Shown here: piece after piece, positions 24,571-37,000 of the stretch | Layout of the letters: the number at the start of each line of letters is the position of its first letter | Numbering within the stretch: the stretch's first letter is position 1 | Assembly (NCBI GenBank): GCA_965153455.1 | Contig: OZ234496.1 | Location: 8,007,207 to 8,071,206 of the forward strand | Source: Sphagnum compactum | Taxonomy: Eukaryota; Bryophyta; Sphagnopsida; Sphagnales | Direction of reading: 5' to 3' | Length of the DNA: 64,000 bases | Translations under genes and position numbers: made by a program | Notes under the pieces: model-generated | Database searches by the model: none | Told to the model about the DNA's origin: nothing | The model's input: only the letters and a program-made list of their open reading frames with translations

Positions 24571-25274
24571 GTAGACCGCCAAACCTGTAAAAAAATGAGA
24601 CTTTTTACAACATTCTTCATTGCTTGTGTTTACAAAAGTGGGGATAGAGATAACATTTCACCATTTTATAGGATAGAGAGATCTTGTCAACTATTGGATA
24701 CGTGTGTTACGACAATAGATTGACTTGAAACAACAAGCTCTAGGTTCTCGCCTTTTGTATTTTGCACTCCTTGATGTTGTTGTGTTAGTGTAAGAGCATC
24801 CCCACCTGTGCTGAGTATGTGAACCCTGCCAAAACATATTTCTCACATCCAAGTTTAGTTATTTGCTTTTTTGCAACCCCACCCATAAAACTGAAATGAG
24901 GACTGCAAATACGTGGGAAACTACTAATAGCAAACCACCTGGACCAATCATTATGATTAGCCAATCCAAAACAGGAAGCAGCAGTCAGATTCAGTCATGT
25001 TAGTCATGCATACTCAATGTAAAAATACAAGTTCTCACTCTTGAATTTTAAAACCCCAAAAGGGGGTTGGATGAAAATTCATGAATCACCGTATCCATAC
25101 AAGCGTGGATCATGAAAGCAAAGGGCAATTACAAAATTCAATAACTCCTCCATCATTCCTCATAACGAATTTGTTGTCTTTCCAACTTTGGATTGTTGTT
25201 CCAAAAGGGAATTTTTCATTGTGAAAAACTTTTGGCTAAACATTCGAATGACTAGCTCCAAAATGCATAGTCAA
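24571..25274. other. Intergenic DNA without recognised feature
   Basis: AT-rich sequence between the ALS 3' region and the hAT relic. Part of it may be the flank or terminal region of that transposon. No clear terminal inverted repeat was found by eye. Confidence 0.4.
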
Positions 25275-27250
25275 TCAATTTCTTAGTTTATTTTTCATAA
25301 AAGTGAGTGCAAAAAAACACCTCTCATTCTTTACTAAACTAATAACTTGCAGAATAACAAGTTCAACCAACTTAATGTACTCAGGGATTTGATGTTCAAA
25401 AGTTTGTGATGATGAAAAGGTCGTCCACAGTTTGGTAAGTGGGTTGAGATCAAATGATTTTTGCATTGCCAATTTGGCATTGTTCTTCATGGTAAAAACC
25501 AAAAAAAATCTTTGTAACTCAAAATGAGTAGTTTAAAGAATGTTAGAACCCATACTTCATTAAGCCCCACCTTCTTAGGCTAGCAAAGGGTAGCTTTTAG
25601 AATTGTCAAATGATTAAAAAAATTCATTTGAAGTTCTGGTTGCAACCAATATTGGGGGTACACAACCCCAATGCATCCATCAACTCGTGGGATGGGAATC
25701 AACATTACAACTTTGTAAGAAGTTAATTCCCAGCTTCCACATATTGTCACCTCATAGAGACTACAATCTTTTCAAACACAAGCCTTGTAACATAACTAAA
25801 TCCCCCCATCTGATATTCAAATGTGACCCAAATGTGCTACCTAGCAAATTCAAATGCTAGGTGATCGATTCTAGTATTCAGATTTGTAATCCAGCAAAGA
25901 CAATTATTTTCATGAATAGAATTGACCAAGGCCAAAAAGTTAATAAACATATCACATTAAAAACAACATTGGCTATCACAGTACATGTGATACACAACTC
26001 TTTCACAGATTTTGACTGTTGTTATAAAATCACAAACAAACATGTCACGTAGTCGAGCAAATTTAATCAAAAAATGAATTTTTTCCAAGAGTGGCATAAT
26101 GGCATTCAACCCCAACATATTTACATTAGTCAACAAACACAAGTTAAATTGAACATGGGCTATGGTGGGTGCATCCAATGTTATTTTCATTATAATAGTG
26201 CGATATTCAAATAACACATGTTTAACAAGACTAATCATGGATATCCACCTGGTTTTTATATTTCACAATATTTATTGGCCTTGGTTTCCATGATCTCTGT
26301 CAATTTTGTAAATTCTAGATGTCTTTTAGGGTTGTGACTAAAAAAAACATACAAATATTGCAAAAGACCTTCAATGTGAAACACCAAATAAAGGTTTTAA
26401 TGGGTTTATATTGCCAAATTTGTCCAGTGAGCCATACAATGCACAACCATGATGAATGGAGCATATTGACACTGGATCTGAACTGTAATTATATATTTGA
26501 AGCCTTGGAAGGTATTGACCCCATCAACACCAAAATATACTAGCTTTGAAACGAGCTCCTCTTCCTTCAAACCCCCAAGTTGGTCATAAAAGAATTCATT
26601 ATCAACAAAGTTAAACCATTAACTCTAGATCCAAAAACCACATCTTATAAATTCAACAACAAAGGTATGTGACACCAATCCTACACAATATATAACCATG
26701 CACACTTGCCCAACTTGCATTATCCATGGAAATGACCTCATCACAAGTTAAGGATACAAACTTGGCATTTTGGATAACAAATTTAATGGTTTTTCTCACC
26801 TCATGGTCAATGTGTTCTGCCATTTCCCAACCAACCCCATTAAACCAATTTTTTTGGGGGATAGATCGAAGTTTCCAAAAACTGAAACAAAGGCAATAAA
26901 TTTTCAGAATATGTCATGGGCTTACCTTTACTCAACAAGCTAAAAATAGTGGCAAATTGGACAAGTTTTTGTTTGTTTTCCACTACTTGACCAAGATCAC
27001 GTTGCTAGAAGACAATTGTTGTAGATAATTGAACATTTGCAATTTCATTTTTTGCATGTCCACATTTTGGATCCATATACCACTTACCATCAAGGTTTTT
27101 CCTCTTCTTTGCATGCTTCTCTACATAATCCCATTTAAACATTATAACCTTCTCATTCTTGTCAATTATAGTACAAACTCGACATTTGACAAAAGTTAGC
27201 AAAGTAACATCATTTAGTATGGGCTTTATGGCATCCCATGGCATTTTCAC
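25275..27250 (-). pseudogene. Degenerate hAT-superfamily transposase
   Basis: Read on the minus strand, separated fragments follow the order of a hAT transposase. First comes an N-terminal zinc-binding-like segment with CRVCT, KWDYVEKHAKKRK and KCGHAKNE (about 27040-27250). Next are KGKPMTYSENLLPLFQFLE (about 26880-26960) and a VHGYI segment near 26700. Then comes NMLGLNAIMPLLEKIHFLIK with RDMFVCDF (25957-26238). Last is a hAT dimerisation-type C-terminus with PLTKLW, IPEYIKLVELVILQV and FMKNKLRN (25275-25500). Stops and frameshifts separate the pieces, so it cannot encode an intact enzyme. The family is recognised from remembered similarity, not a search. Element ends and target duplication were not located. 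Confidence 0.75.
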
Positions 27251-27714
27251 AACCTAAACCTCCTAAATTTTTCGATTCACATTAGAAATTCCATATTTCT
27301 TCTATTTCTTGGGATTGGGTGCATGCCCATGGACTTGGTAGTGGCAAAAGTTTCAAGGGGTTCAAGACCTTCAAGGTCTACATCCAAAGTCAGCGATGGA
27401 CTAAAAATTTACAATTTGGAAAAAGGCATGTAACTTCTTTTTACACCTATCCTACTAGATTCAAGTGCATCACAATAGTGAAGTTCATTAAATGCTAAAA
27501 CTTCTCCAAGGACTCAAACACCAACCAAGTACTTGAACTTAAAAATGGTTGAAACTTGCAAGCATGGAATCATGATTGAATGAAATCTAGAAAACCTAAT
27601 CAAAAACATTATAATTTCAAGAGAAGGTTCAAAAAGCCTACATGAATTGCAAATGTGTAATAATGTTTGCTTGCAATGTGGATTTCATCAAAGTCTAGAT
27701 TCCAAATTACAAGC
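27251..27714. other. Flank between hAT relic and solo LTR
   Basis: AT-rich DNA without a recognised gene. Its last bases (ATTCCAAATTACAAGC) resemble the end of a unit in the tandem array found beyond the LTR, so the array probably began here before the LTR inserted. Confidence 0.45.
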
Positions 27715-27719
27715 CTCAC

Positions 27720-28539
27720 TGTCGCAACCCCACTTTGGGCTAAGTGTGAGGGTGAAGCCCACACTCCCAAAAGTGGGAAGTTGGAGTCCTCCGGGATTCC
27801 TGAAAACTCAGAGGCGATTACAGGGGGTCAAAACACCTCGCCTTGAGGTGTTCTTTATATCAATGGAAAGGTCTTGAAGTGTAGATGTCTAAAATGGCCT
27901 CGCATTGGCCATTTGGACATCTACAGCCCAAGTTATGGGCAAAAGAAGGGCCGGGAGTCAAATTGGCAGTTTGACTCCCGACCACTAAAAGTCGGGAATC
28001 GACCTCTTCCCGACGTCTGCAGAAGGAGTGCGACATGGCGTTGGAAAGCTCTCGAGGAGAGCTACAACTTTGGTTTAAACCTCGCTCCAATCGGATGTCG
28101 CGTTGGGAGATATGAGCTCTCAAAGTTCCAAGACTCCAACCCGGGACAATTTCGGGACTCCTCCTTGGGAGTCCCGGGAAAAAGAGTCATTCGGATGTAG
28201 CCTCGGCGGAGAGCTGCAGAGTATACTATATGGGGGAAGGTGGTGGCTTCCCCCAAGTCCGGGCCGCGGTGAGTCAAGTGTGTCCAAGTGCCCGTGGCTT
28301 GTCCCAACACCCAAGGGTGTTCCCGAATGCGAACTAACCTTTTTGTGGTTGGTTTTTGGATGCAGATTCGAGTGAGATAATACTTGTCCCTCTTCCTAGT
28401 CTAATCCCAGGACTTCTAGCACACCCCTCTATCCCCTTTTTGTGCTGGAAGTCGGGAGCAGCCCTCAAGTCCCACCTTTCCGCAACTCAACATACTTAGA
28501 CCCTCGAGTGGGTCTAACAAGGGACTTAGGAGCGCGTCA
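27720..28539. mobile_element. Solo LTR, 820 bp, with 5-bp target-site duplication
   Basis: The element starts TGTCGCAACCCC and ends GCGCGTCA, giving the TG...CA ends of an LTR. It is flanked by CTCAC at 27715-27719 and CTCAC at 28540-28544, a 5-bp target duplication typical of LTR-retrotransposon integration. It is clearly more GC-rich than its surroundings, has no internal coding region, and no second LTR is present in the window. It is best read as a solo LTR left by recombination between two LTRs. A TGTCGCAACC-type start is common in Ty3/gypsy-like elements, but the family is not proven. Confidence 0.85.
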
Positions 28540-28935
28540 CTCACACAAAAAAGTTGTAATAAATGTTGAACAATTGGGCCAACAAAATGTCAATGACTTT
28601 TAGAACACGCACACAAATTGTGTTAGTGTAGCAATTGCATAGAATCCAATTACAACATAAAAATAAACCTCAAACAAAGAAGTTGTAATAGATGTTGAGC
28701 ATTTGCTAACAAGATGTTGATGACTTTTAGAACACACACACAAGTTACATTGTTGTTGCAGTTGTGCAAAGTTCAATTATAATAAAAGTTGCACAAAAAA
28801 AAATGGACCTCACGCAAAAAACTTACAACATATGTTAGCAAGATGTCAATGACTTCCATAACATGTGCACAAGTTACGTTGGTGCAATAATTACAAAAAA
28901 TTCAATTACAAAAAAAATTATGCACACAACAAAAG
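28540..28935. repeat. Tandem array of ~130-bp units
   Basis: Three diverged units begin at about 28540, 28669 and 28809. Shared words in order are CCTCACACAAA, AAGTTGTAATAGATGTTGA, AACAAGATGTCAATGACTT, AGAACACACACACAAGTTAC and TTCAATTACAA. The solo LTR sits inside the first unit: joining its flanks gives GCCTCACACAAAAAAGTTGT, which fits the unit consensus. Confidence 0.75.
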
Positions 28936-30600
28936 TCATGCACATAGAATAATCGTTACACTATTCGCAACCTGCAATTACACAATGCACATGTACATAT
29001 TACATAACGAAGGTCCAAAAACAAGATGAAAAAAAAAACTTTCAAACATAAATTTAAAGAATTATAACTCCCTGGAATCTGCAATTTGGACTCTAAAGTC
29101 TTTGATAGTTTGGAATTTAGAGTTTCAACTTTAGACTCTTCAAACTTGAACAAAGAAGAGTTGAATGTTAAACTTTTGAAAGTTGAAGTGTCATCTTGTG
29201 AATCACGAATCATCGCCATCTTGTTGTAATAGTTTAATTTCAATGGTTTTCAAAAGTCAAAACTAAGATAATCAATGCGTCGTTGTGCATTAAATAACAA
29301 GCACCATTTACAAGTTGGAACTTGGAACTCAGAGGTCACGATTCAAAACATATGCCACTACAGCCTTGGTGTTCATTATTCAATGTTTCTAAGTTCTTAC
29401 TACTATAATACTTTGTGTGAAAATGGGTTAAAGGGAGGTGATGGAATGGTGAAAATGGGTTAGAGGGAAAAAGTTAGGGTTGCAACATCAATGGTCATTA
29501 GGGCTAAGATTTAATGATCATGTAAAATGGGTCTATTTTTGGCAAATGACAATTGTCCTTTGATGGTGGGGAGGCAACTTGTGTTTACTTTTTTGCAATT
29601 AAAGGCATTTAAAAAAAAAAGACTTTCATCATTTGGTAGCCCATAATGTAGGTAAAACAAAAGATTTTTGCTCCAAAAAAACCGTTGGTTAAATCATATT
29701 TATTACATTATTCTTTAGTAGGTGCACAACTTTGTTTCACATTTTATTAACTTCAGCAAATTGAGCAAATATGCAAGAGAAAAACCCTCCCAGCACACCC
29801 AATGGACAGCTAGTCAACTTTACTTTTATGCCCGATTGTGCTTTAGCTTCCATCCATTTGACCATCATTCCCATCCCTTTTAGTTTATTTCGGCCAATCC
29901 TTTCATCCTCTTTTGGTCTGTTGGCCCTCTTTTCGCCTCACCTGCCACACCCACTAAAAGCTTCTCTAGTATCCATTTTATAGTCTTTTCCTTTGTGACC
30001 CCACGTTGCTTGTCCCTCTTGTGGTCATCTATTTAGTGTAGGGGGTGGTTTAGCACAACACCAACTTTCATGCACAACTCATGCCCTTGATTTTACCATG
30101 TTCTTTTGCCTTTTCAACATGGACATGGATTACATCCATAAACATCATTGATGCTTTCCATTTGGGTTTCCGTTGTCCTTGTTCATACCATCATATTTCA
30201 TCTACTTTTTGATGTTCAACGACCTTTACATATCCCTTTATCTCAATTAACATTGGATCCTTCCAATATTGCAGCTTGGCATGTTTTTTTGTCATTCCTT
30301 TTTTGGAGTTTGTCTTTTCCTCCATGAGGTAGTGAGAAAGGCCACCAAGAGACTTGTGTTTGCTTGTGTCAATACATGGGTGGTGACTGGGAGACATTAT
30401 AAAAGGAGCACACAATTAAAACATTCGTTTTAACTTCTTACAAATGTTTGGAGTTAACTCCAAATCCTACCTCACCTCCATTAACATAATTATGACGCGC
30501 ACGAGCACACCTATAACCCCATCTAATGAAACCACATGAATCTTTCACCTTGTCCATCTGCTTGTTGAGGTTGATATCTCCCACTTCATCAATAATTTCC
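28936..30600. other. AT-rich region, no recognised gene
   Basis: No supported coding feature. The last part may belong to the 5' region of the LINE that follows, but its beginning could not be found. Short open frames on both strands match nothing I recognise. Confidence 0.4.
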
Positions 30601-33375
30601 ATCTTGAAATGAAAACTACTTTAGATCAAGAGGCATTCATTTATGCCTTGGCTCATTCATCACGTCTTTCTTCGAGTGACCCCTTGGGTATGGTGTATGA
30701 ACTTTTATGAAACTATTTTGTCCTAGATGATTTTGCAAATGGTTTCAACCTCTTTTTCAAGGTATGTGGGCATTGTTCGAAGTCATGTTCCACCTTCAAT
30801 ATTGCATTTATTTTCTGCATTTCAATTCTTAATGTTGGAAAAACAATTTGGAGGCATACGTCCCATCATAATCGGTGAAGTGACTCATCATTTAATTGCC
30901 TACACATTAGCTATTTTGTTTAGGGATATTCTTGCAAAACATTTTAATCTTCATTAATTTGGTGTAGCGACTCATGTTGGGTGTGAAATAGTGGTTCATG
31001 GTGTTCGAACAATGTCAGATTTGCACCCATATTGGGTGGTGCTACATGTGGATGTCCATAACACTTTTAATTTAATGTCATGGTTAACCATTTTTCAAGA
31101 ATTATTGTTTTCACCTGGTTTTCTGGATCAAATTTTTTCCTTTGTTTGACAATTCTAAACACGCCCATCCCATTATATTTTCTTCAAGTTTTTTGACATG
31201 GGGATCTCATAATCATTTCAACCTACCTTACTTGTGTTTTCCTTTCGTTGACAGATGATACACATGTAATAAGTCCCATAGTAGATGTGATTTTTTTTTT
31301 ACAATTATAGTAGGATTTTGAATATTAAGGTTTTTAGTGCAATTAGCGAAGTGTGTAATTTGGTCTCCCATGGATTGGACCATTCTATATCATTTCTTCC
31401 TAACTTTTTTATTTCTAATTCAAGTTTTCGTACTTTGGGCGCACCAATGGGATCCAAATCATTCATTGAGTCATTTGTGGCTAAGGTTTTTCATGAAGAT
31501 CTTGGGACGATATTTAATTTCCCTATGTTTGTAGATCTTTAAGTGGCTTTTGTAACGTTCTTATTGTGTTATGCTCGACACCTTAGCTATTTGCTTTGTA
31601 CAATGTTTCCATCTCTAGGTATTTTGTAGCATTATGTTGAGTTCAATATTTATACCATACTTACATTGGAAAAATTATTTGGTGTGGGATCTATTGGTGG
31701 TTTTATTAGTCATTTAAATTGTCGTCAGGCCACTCTTCTTGCTTCTTTGGGTAGGCTTTGCCTCCCTTATGTAGTTTGGATTGTTGTCCTCGTATTCTTG
31801 GGATGTTGGGCATTAATTGCTTCTACATTTGTCATTCATTTCCAGTAGGATAATCACCCTATTCTTTTGGATGCAATAACACATGTTGAAATTGACATTT
31901 CCTTGTTCCAGATGACATTACAAAAAACTTGAGCCCTTTTACCTTAGGTTGTCTATTTTTAGGTCCCACCCCTTGAAAGCTTAGTGGTTTAGTTTTATCC
32001 CTAGTTGTAGGTTTTTTGGTAGATCATTTACAAAAGATTGCTTCATTTTTAGTAGACATTCTTTCAAATATTGTGCGAACATGTCTCCACTCATGTGTGG
32101 GTTTAGGGGTGGGCATTTGGTTATTAGCTCATCTTACCACATTTGCATTTCAATTTATCTTCAGCCCACTTCCTTACAACACTATGTACCTGTCTTGGCT
32201 TGCCATATCTTATGGTTGCCCATCTTTCATGATGTTAGTTTGGTCATACCATTGACGATCTTGATACCCATTTACGTTGGTGCCCCTGTGGATGTGAACA
32301 TACAATAACCCACAATACACTTTAAAATACTGTCGTAGGTATTGTTTTGGAGAGTGGATCACATGTTTAGAGGGAGGCCTCCCAACTTTTACCTCATCAC
32401 ACGTGATGACAAATGGATATCCTTATCACCAGAGACAACCTCCGAACCTTGATGGACATCGTCATCATTGATTCGATTCGCACATATATGGTGCAACAAA
32501 CATTGACGATGACAACACATATAGTGATGATGGCGGTTTAAGAGAAGACACGATCATACGCTAAACGAGCACCAGGTGATGATTTCATTCCCCTTGCTAT
32601 TGAAACGTGTGGGTATTTTCATTCTCGAGTGGATTTATTTTTGACCGCTTGTGCATAAACCATTGTCACACGTCATTGGCAATTTTATTTAGTGTTCTCA
32701 ATGCATGTCCATAGCCTTGCAACATGCGGAAGGCATAGCGATTCTTTAACAGGCTACTGCACTTGGTCGAAGTTCCTCATCTCTTTCGTACATCATAGCT
32801 AGTGCATCTTTTTCATTGGCCAATTTGAAATGGATGCCAATTTGTGACAAATGATAGCTCTTTCAGTTTAGGTTTTCTTTCTTATGGTTGATTATCATTT
32901 CGTAGCCATGAGTTCTCTTTGCATAAAGTCTTTACTCTTTACATGGTTTTTGTTGATTATTGGCTTTTGTTTTTTTTGGGGTCGTGGCTACTTGTGTTCT
33001 CATTTGCCTTATACTTTTGATGGATAGGTTCCCATCCGTCATTTTTATTAACGTGGTTTTTCCTTTCTATTTGTCTGAGTCACAATGGTGGCATATGTCG
33101 ACATTTCTTCATCCAATTTTAATATGCAGGGTCATATACGAAGCACCAATGTTCCTCTTTTTAGTTCTTCCTTCAATGTTGCCGATTTTGATTCATAGTT
33201 TACTTATTCTTTTCACCTTTACATTTCAACAAAGGATTTAGTTATTTTTCATTTTGCGAGCCACAATTGTGGCACCCATTTGAAGAGTGTGCCGAGGACA
33301 TAAATATGTGTAGAAGACATAAGATAACACCACTAAATAAAATAAAATAAAATAAAATAAATTAAAAAAAAAAAA
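30600..33375 (+). pseudogene. Degenerate LINE-type reverse transcriptase with A-rich tail
   Basis: Translation in shifting plus-strand frames gives an ordered series of reverse-transcriptase fragments. These are AFIYALAHSSRLSSSDP (about 30630), FGGIRPIIIGEVTHHLIAYT (about 30850), the GCEIVVHGVRTMSDLHP block with VVLHVDV (about 30980-31060), a TDDTHV active-site-like motif (about 31253) and GAPMGSKSF (about 31440). Further on come CRQATLLASLGRLCLPY (about 31725), WLLAHLTTFAFQ (about 32120), a Cys/His segment CPCGCEH (about 32280), MDILITRDNLRTLMDIVI (about 32415) and APGDDFIPLAIET (about 32570). Many stops and frameshifts interrupt it. The sequence ends in repeated AAAAT units and A12 at about 33334-33375, as expected for a LINE 3' end. 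The 5' end is not defined. Confidence 0.75.
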
Positions 33376-34053
33376 CAATCCGGAATAAGGTACTAGAAAA
33401 GAATTGTTGGATGTTCGATTTTTTTTTTTTTTTTCCCCAATTAGTTATGTGAGTACCTGGGTTAGTCGGTTCCGTTATTCAAAGGCAATTTTTGATTCCA
33501 AGCACTCCAAACCTAACCAGAGTCAATTTGAGATTCTAGAACCGGTTTAGAACTTGGACGGAGTTTTAGGGTTTGAGACCACCTAGGTTCCGGAACCGCC
33601 GGAGGTGACCGAACCGGAGCCGGTTCCTTCAAACCGACATTTTAAGAACCGGAAGCGCTCTTCTAGAACCGTGGGAACCGCACGACACCCGTTCTTTCTT
33701 TCCTTTCTTCGCGTGTGTGTTTTTTTTCGCTTTCTCGCGCGCTCTTTTCAACTCCCGTTGTCCGTCGATGTTTGCGGCAGTCTTGAGTAGATGTGGTTTC
33801 TTTTATGCATTTGCAGCAGATTTTGTAGTGTGTGTGTAGCAGAAGAATAAATAGATTGATGATTATGGGGTAGAGACTCGAGAACTTGAAGGTGTTGTTG
33901 AATGATTCTTTGCAGCTGGATTTTTTTTTAGTTTGGTGTATTTGAAGATATTGTTCGAGCCTGATAGGCGGCTCTCGCTCTCGAGACACACGCACAAGAA
34001 GAAGAGAGGGGCGACGCGACGGGAGGGGACGTGAGGGGGGCGCTGTTGCACAT
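33376..34053 (+). promoter_or_regulatory. Promoter and 5' leader of the HEN2-like gene with GAACCG cluster
   Basis: This lies between the LINE tail and the helicase ATG. A T run occurs at about 33420-33434. From 33467 to 33682 the word GAACCG or its complement CGGTTC occurs about nine times, for example CGGTTCC, GAACCGGTTT, GTTCCGGAACCG, CCGAACCGGAGCCGGTTCC and GAACCGTGGGAACCG. Some copies form palindromes. The cluster may be a protein-binding platform or a local duplication. Confidence 0.55.
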
Positions 34054-37000
34054 ATGGCAGGCCTGGCGGAAACGAATATGGAGGGTGATACTGAATCCAA
34101 AGGGAAGGATGCTGCTTTAGAAACCATTAGCAATGGCGACGTGCCATCTTCTTCCGGTGATGATGCACCTCATCCAAAACGGCGCAACATCAGTCGCTCT
34201 TGCTTGCACGAGGTTGCGCTTCCACCAGGTTTAGTGTGAACAACACAACCCTAAATTCTGTCTCTGTCTCTGTTTTTCTTGACTCCAAAATTCTTCACGC
34301 GGAGCTAATGTTGCAAAGATTATGTCAGGGTAGCAACTCCTTTAGAAATATCACGTGGTGATTCTTAAACCCTCGAACCTGCATGGTGTTTCAATTCACA
34401 AAAAGTTCACCATTGTTTATGGAAGACATCACTAGGGTTGTTGTGGAAGGGATTTTTCTTCACGCACAGCCTCCATGTTGCAAACAGTTTTTCAGTACAA
34501 CAACAACTTCAGAAATATCATGTGGTGACTCTTAAACCCTAGAACCTGCATGGTGTTTCCATTCACAAAAAGTTCACCACTGTTTATAGAAGAGATCACT
34601 ATGATTGTTGTGGAAGGGATTTTTCTTCATGCGCAGCCCTGATGTTGCAAAGATTTTGTCATGGCAACAACTTCAGAAAATCATATAGTGATTCTTAAAC
34701 CCTAAAACCTGTCTGGTGTTTCCATTGGCCAATGTTGTGGAGATTTTTGTCAGCTTAACAACTTCAGAAACATCATAAAGTGATTCTTAAACCCTAAAAC
34801 CTGCATGGTGTTTCCCATTCACAAAAAGTTCACCACTGCATATGCATTGGCATTTGTGGCTAAAACTCTCTATAAGTAATTGTGACCTATTAAAACTTGT
34901 CAAAAAGGATTTGCAGATGATGTTTTCAAAACTGCAAATGAATTGTGGTCATTGCATCAAATTTGCAGTTGTGGAGCCAAGTCTTTGGATTCATCTTTTG
35001 TTTCTTTTGTCTCTGACTGTCCTCTTTTAAACTTCTTTGCTCTCTTTCTCTACAAGAGAAGCATCAGTCTTGATGCAGCATTAGTATCTGTTGCCACAAA
35101 GCATCCACATAAACCAAGGTTTTTTCCATGGGTGTTGTCCTTTTGTGCACATAATACTTTTGGTTTTCTCTTGCTGTGAATGTTGCTTGTGCCATTTAGG
35201 TTGAGATAGACAACTAGAGAATCATCCTCACTTTATTCTACCTGGTTTCTAGACTTGATTCTTCTCAGCTCCAGTCAGATTGTGTACAGTTTACCAGATA
35301 TTGTGATTGCTTCTCACATTTGTTGAGTTTCCCAGGCAGCGGTAAACCTAACCCCTAAACCTTTCTGTTTTCTTCCTTTTCCGCATGTCTTTTATTTTTT
35401 CCTCTCTTCTTTTTTTTGGGTGTTTCTCCTTGTGTTGTTGTGTGTTGCTAGCCAGTATCATGGCTGAGTCTTCCTGTCACTTCTGGACTTGCAGTAGAAA
35501 CTCAGTATCCAGGTTAGTGTTTACACTAGCCTATACCCACTGTAGAGAACCAATGAAGTCAGTGGGGAGGTTGTGATAGAGAAGTCGCTATCATACATGT
35601 TGATGGTCCCTGGACAAGTGAGAGACTGTCACTGTTGTTCATACTGCAAGTGAGTATTTTTTCTTGTTTAGCTCTTGTCATATTGTCCTTTCTTCCCAGT
35701 TTTGTAAGTCCTTTCTGGAAGTCTTTCTTTGACTTGAAGAAGAAGTTTAAACCTGGTCAAAACTAATTGTGAGAATGGAGATTTCTCAATTCTTATGAGA
35801 GATATAGTTTCCCATGCAACAGTAACCCTAAACCCTCCAAGAGGAAATTGGAGAGATGGAGGTGATTGTGGGCAAAGAACTCAACCACAAAATGGAAATA
35901 ACCCCTGTCCTTAGGAAGGATTTTCTAGTCATGGTTGGTATGTAGAGAGGTATGTTGTTTTCCATGCTGTGGTGTCTGTCGCAAGAACTGGGCATCTTGA
36001 GTTTGCATTTTCAACTCAGGGATTCCTGGAAGCTTTTGTTAGTTCGTCCTTCAGGAGGGAAGATTGTATTTGGAAAAAGGAGATCTGATTGGAAGGGGCT
36101 TAAAACAGTTTGCGTGGGGAGTCTCTGCATATGCAGTATTGAGCTGGTGATTGAAAGTGTGCTGTGGCTATATCAGTCTGTGTGGCACATGGAATTGACA
36201 GCCCCATGTATCAAGTCTTTTGTTGTTCTAGTCATCTGTCAACACTCTCCAGCAGTACCATATTGAGGACTATGGTGGTTGGAAGTCTGAACATCTGATT
36301 GACACTTCAGAGTTTGTGCAAATTGTCTGATTGCTGTAAGAGCAACTTGTGGGGGATGTTCCAGGTTTTTCTCCTGTCAAAGATGAGAAGATCCATGGAA
36401 CAATCAATGATCCTATCTACACAGGGCCAAGGGCAAAGACATATCCTTTCGTACTCGACCCATTCCAAGAAATTTCAGTTGCTTGTCTGGAGAGGAATGA
36501 GTCTGTGTTGGTGTCAGCGCACACATCTGCAGGGAAAACAGCTGTTGCAGAGTATGCCATAGCAATGGCTTTTCGGGACAAGCAAAGAGTGATTTATACT
36601 TCCCCCTTGAAGGCTCTCAGCAATCAGAAATATAGAGAACTTAGTGAGGAGTTCAGTGATGTTGGGCTGATGACTGGGGATGTCTCCATCGCTCCAAATG
36701 CAAGCTGCATTGTGATGACAACTGAGATTCTCCGAGGAATGCTTTACAAAGGTTCAGAGGTTATGCGAGAGGTTGCTTGGGTGGTTTTTGATGAAATTCA
36801 TTACATGCGCGATCGGGAGAGGGGAGTTGTGTGGGAAGAGAGCATCATTTTCCTTCCCCCAGAGATAAAGATGGTGTTTCTCTCTGCAACAATGTCTAAT
36901 GCTACAGAATTTGCAGAATGGATTTGTCACCTTCACAAACAGCCATGCCATGTAGTCTACACAGATTTTCGTCCTACTCCTCTTCAGCACTATGCTTTCC

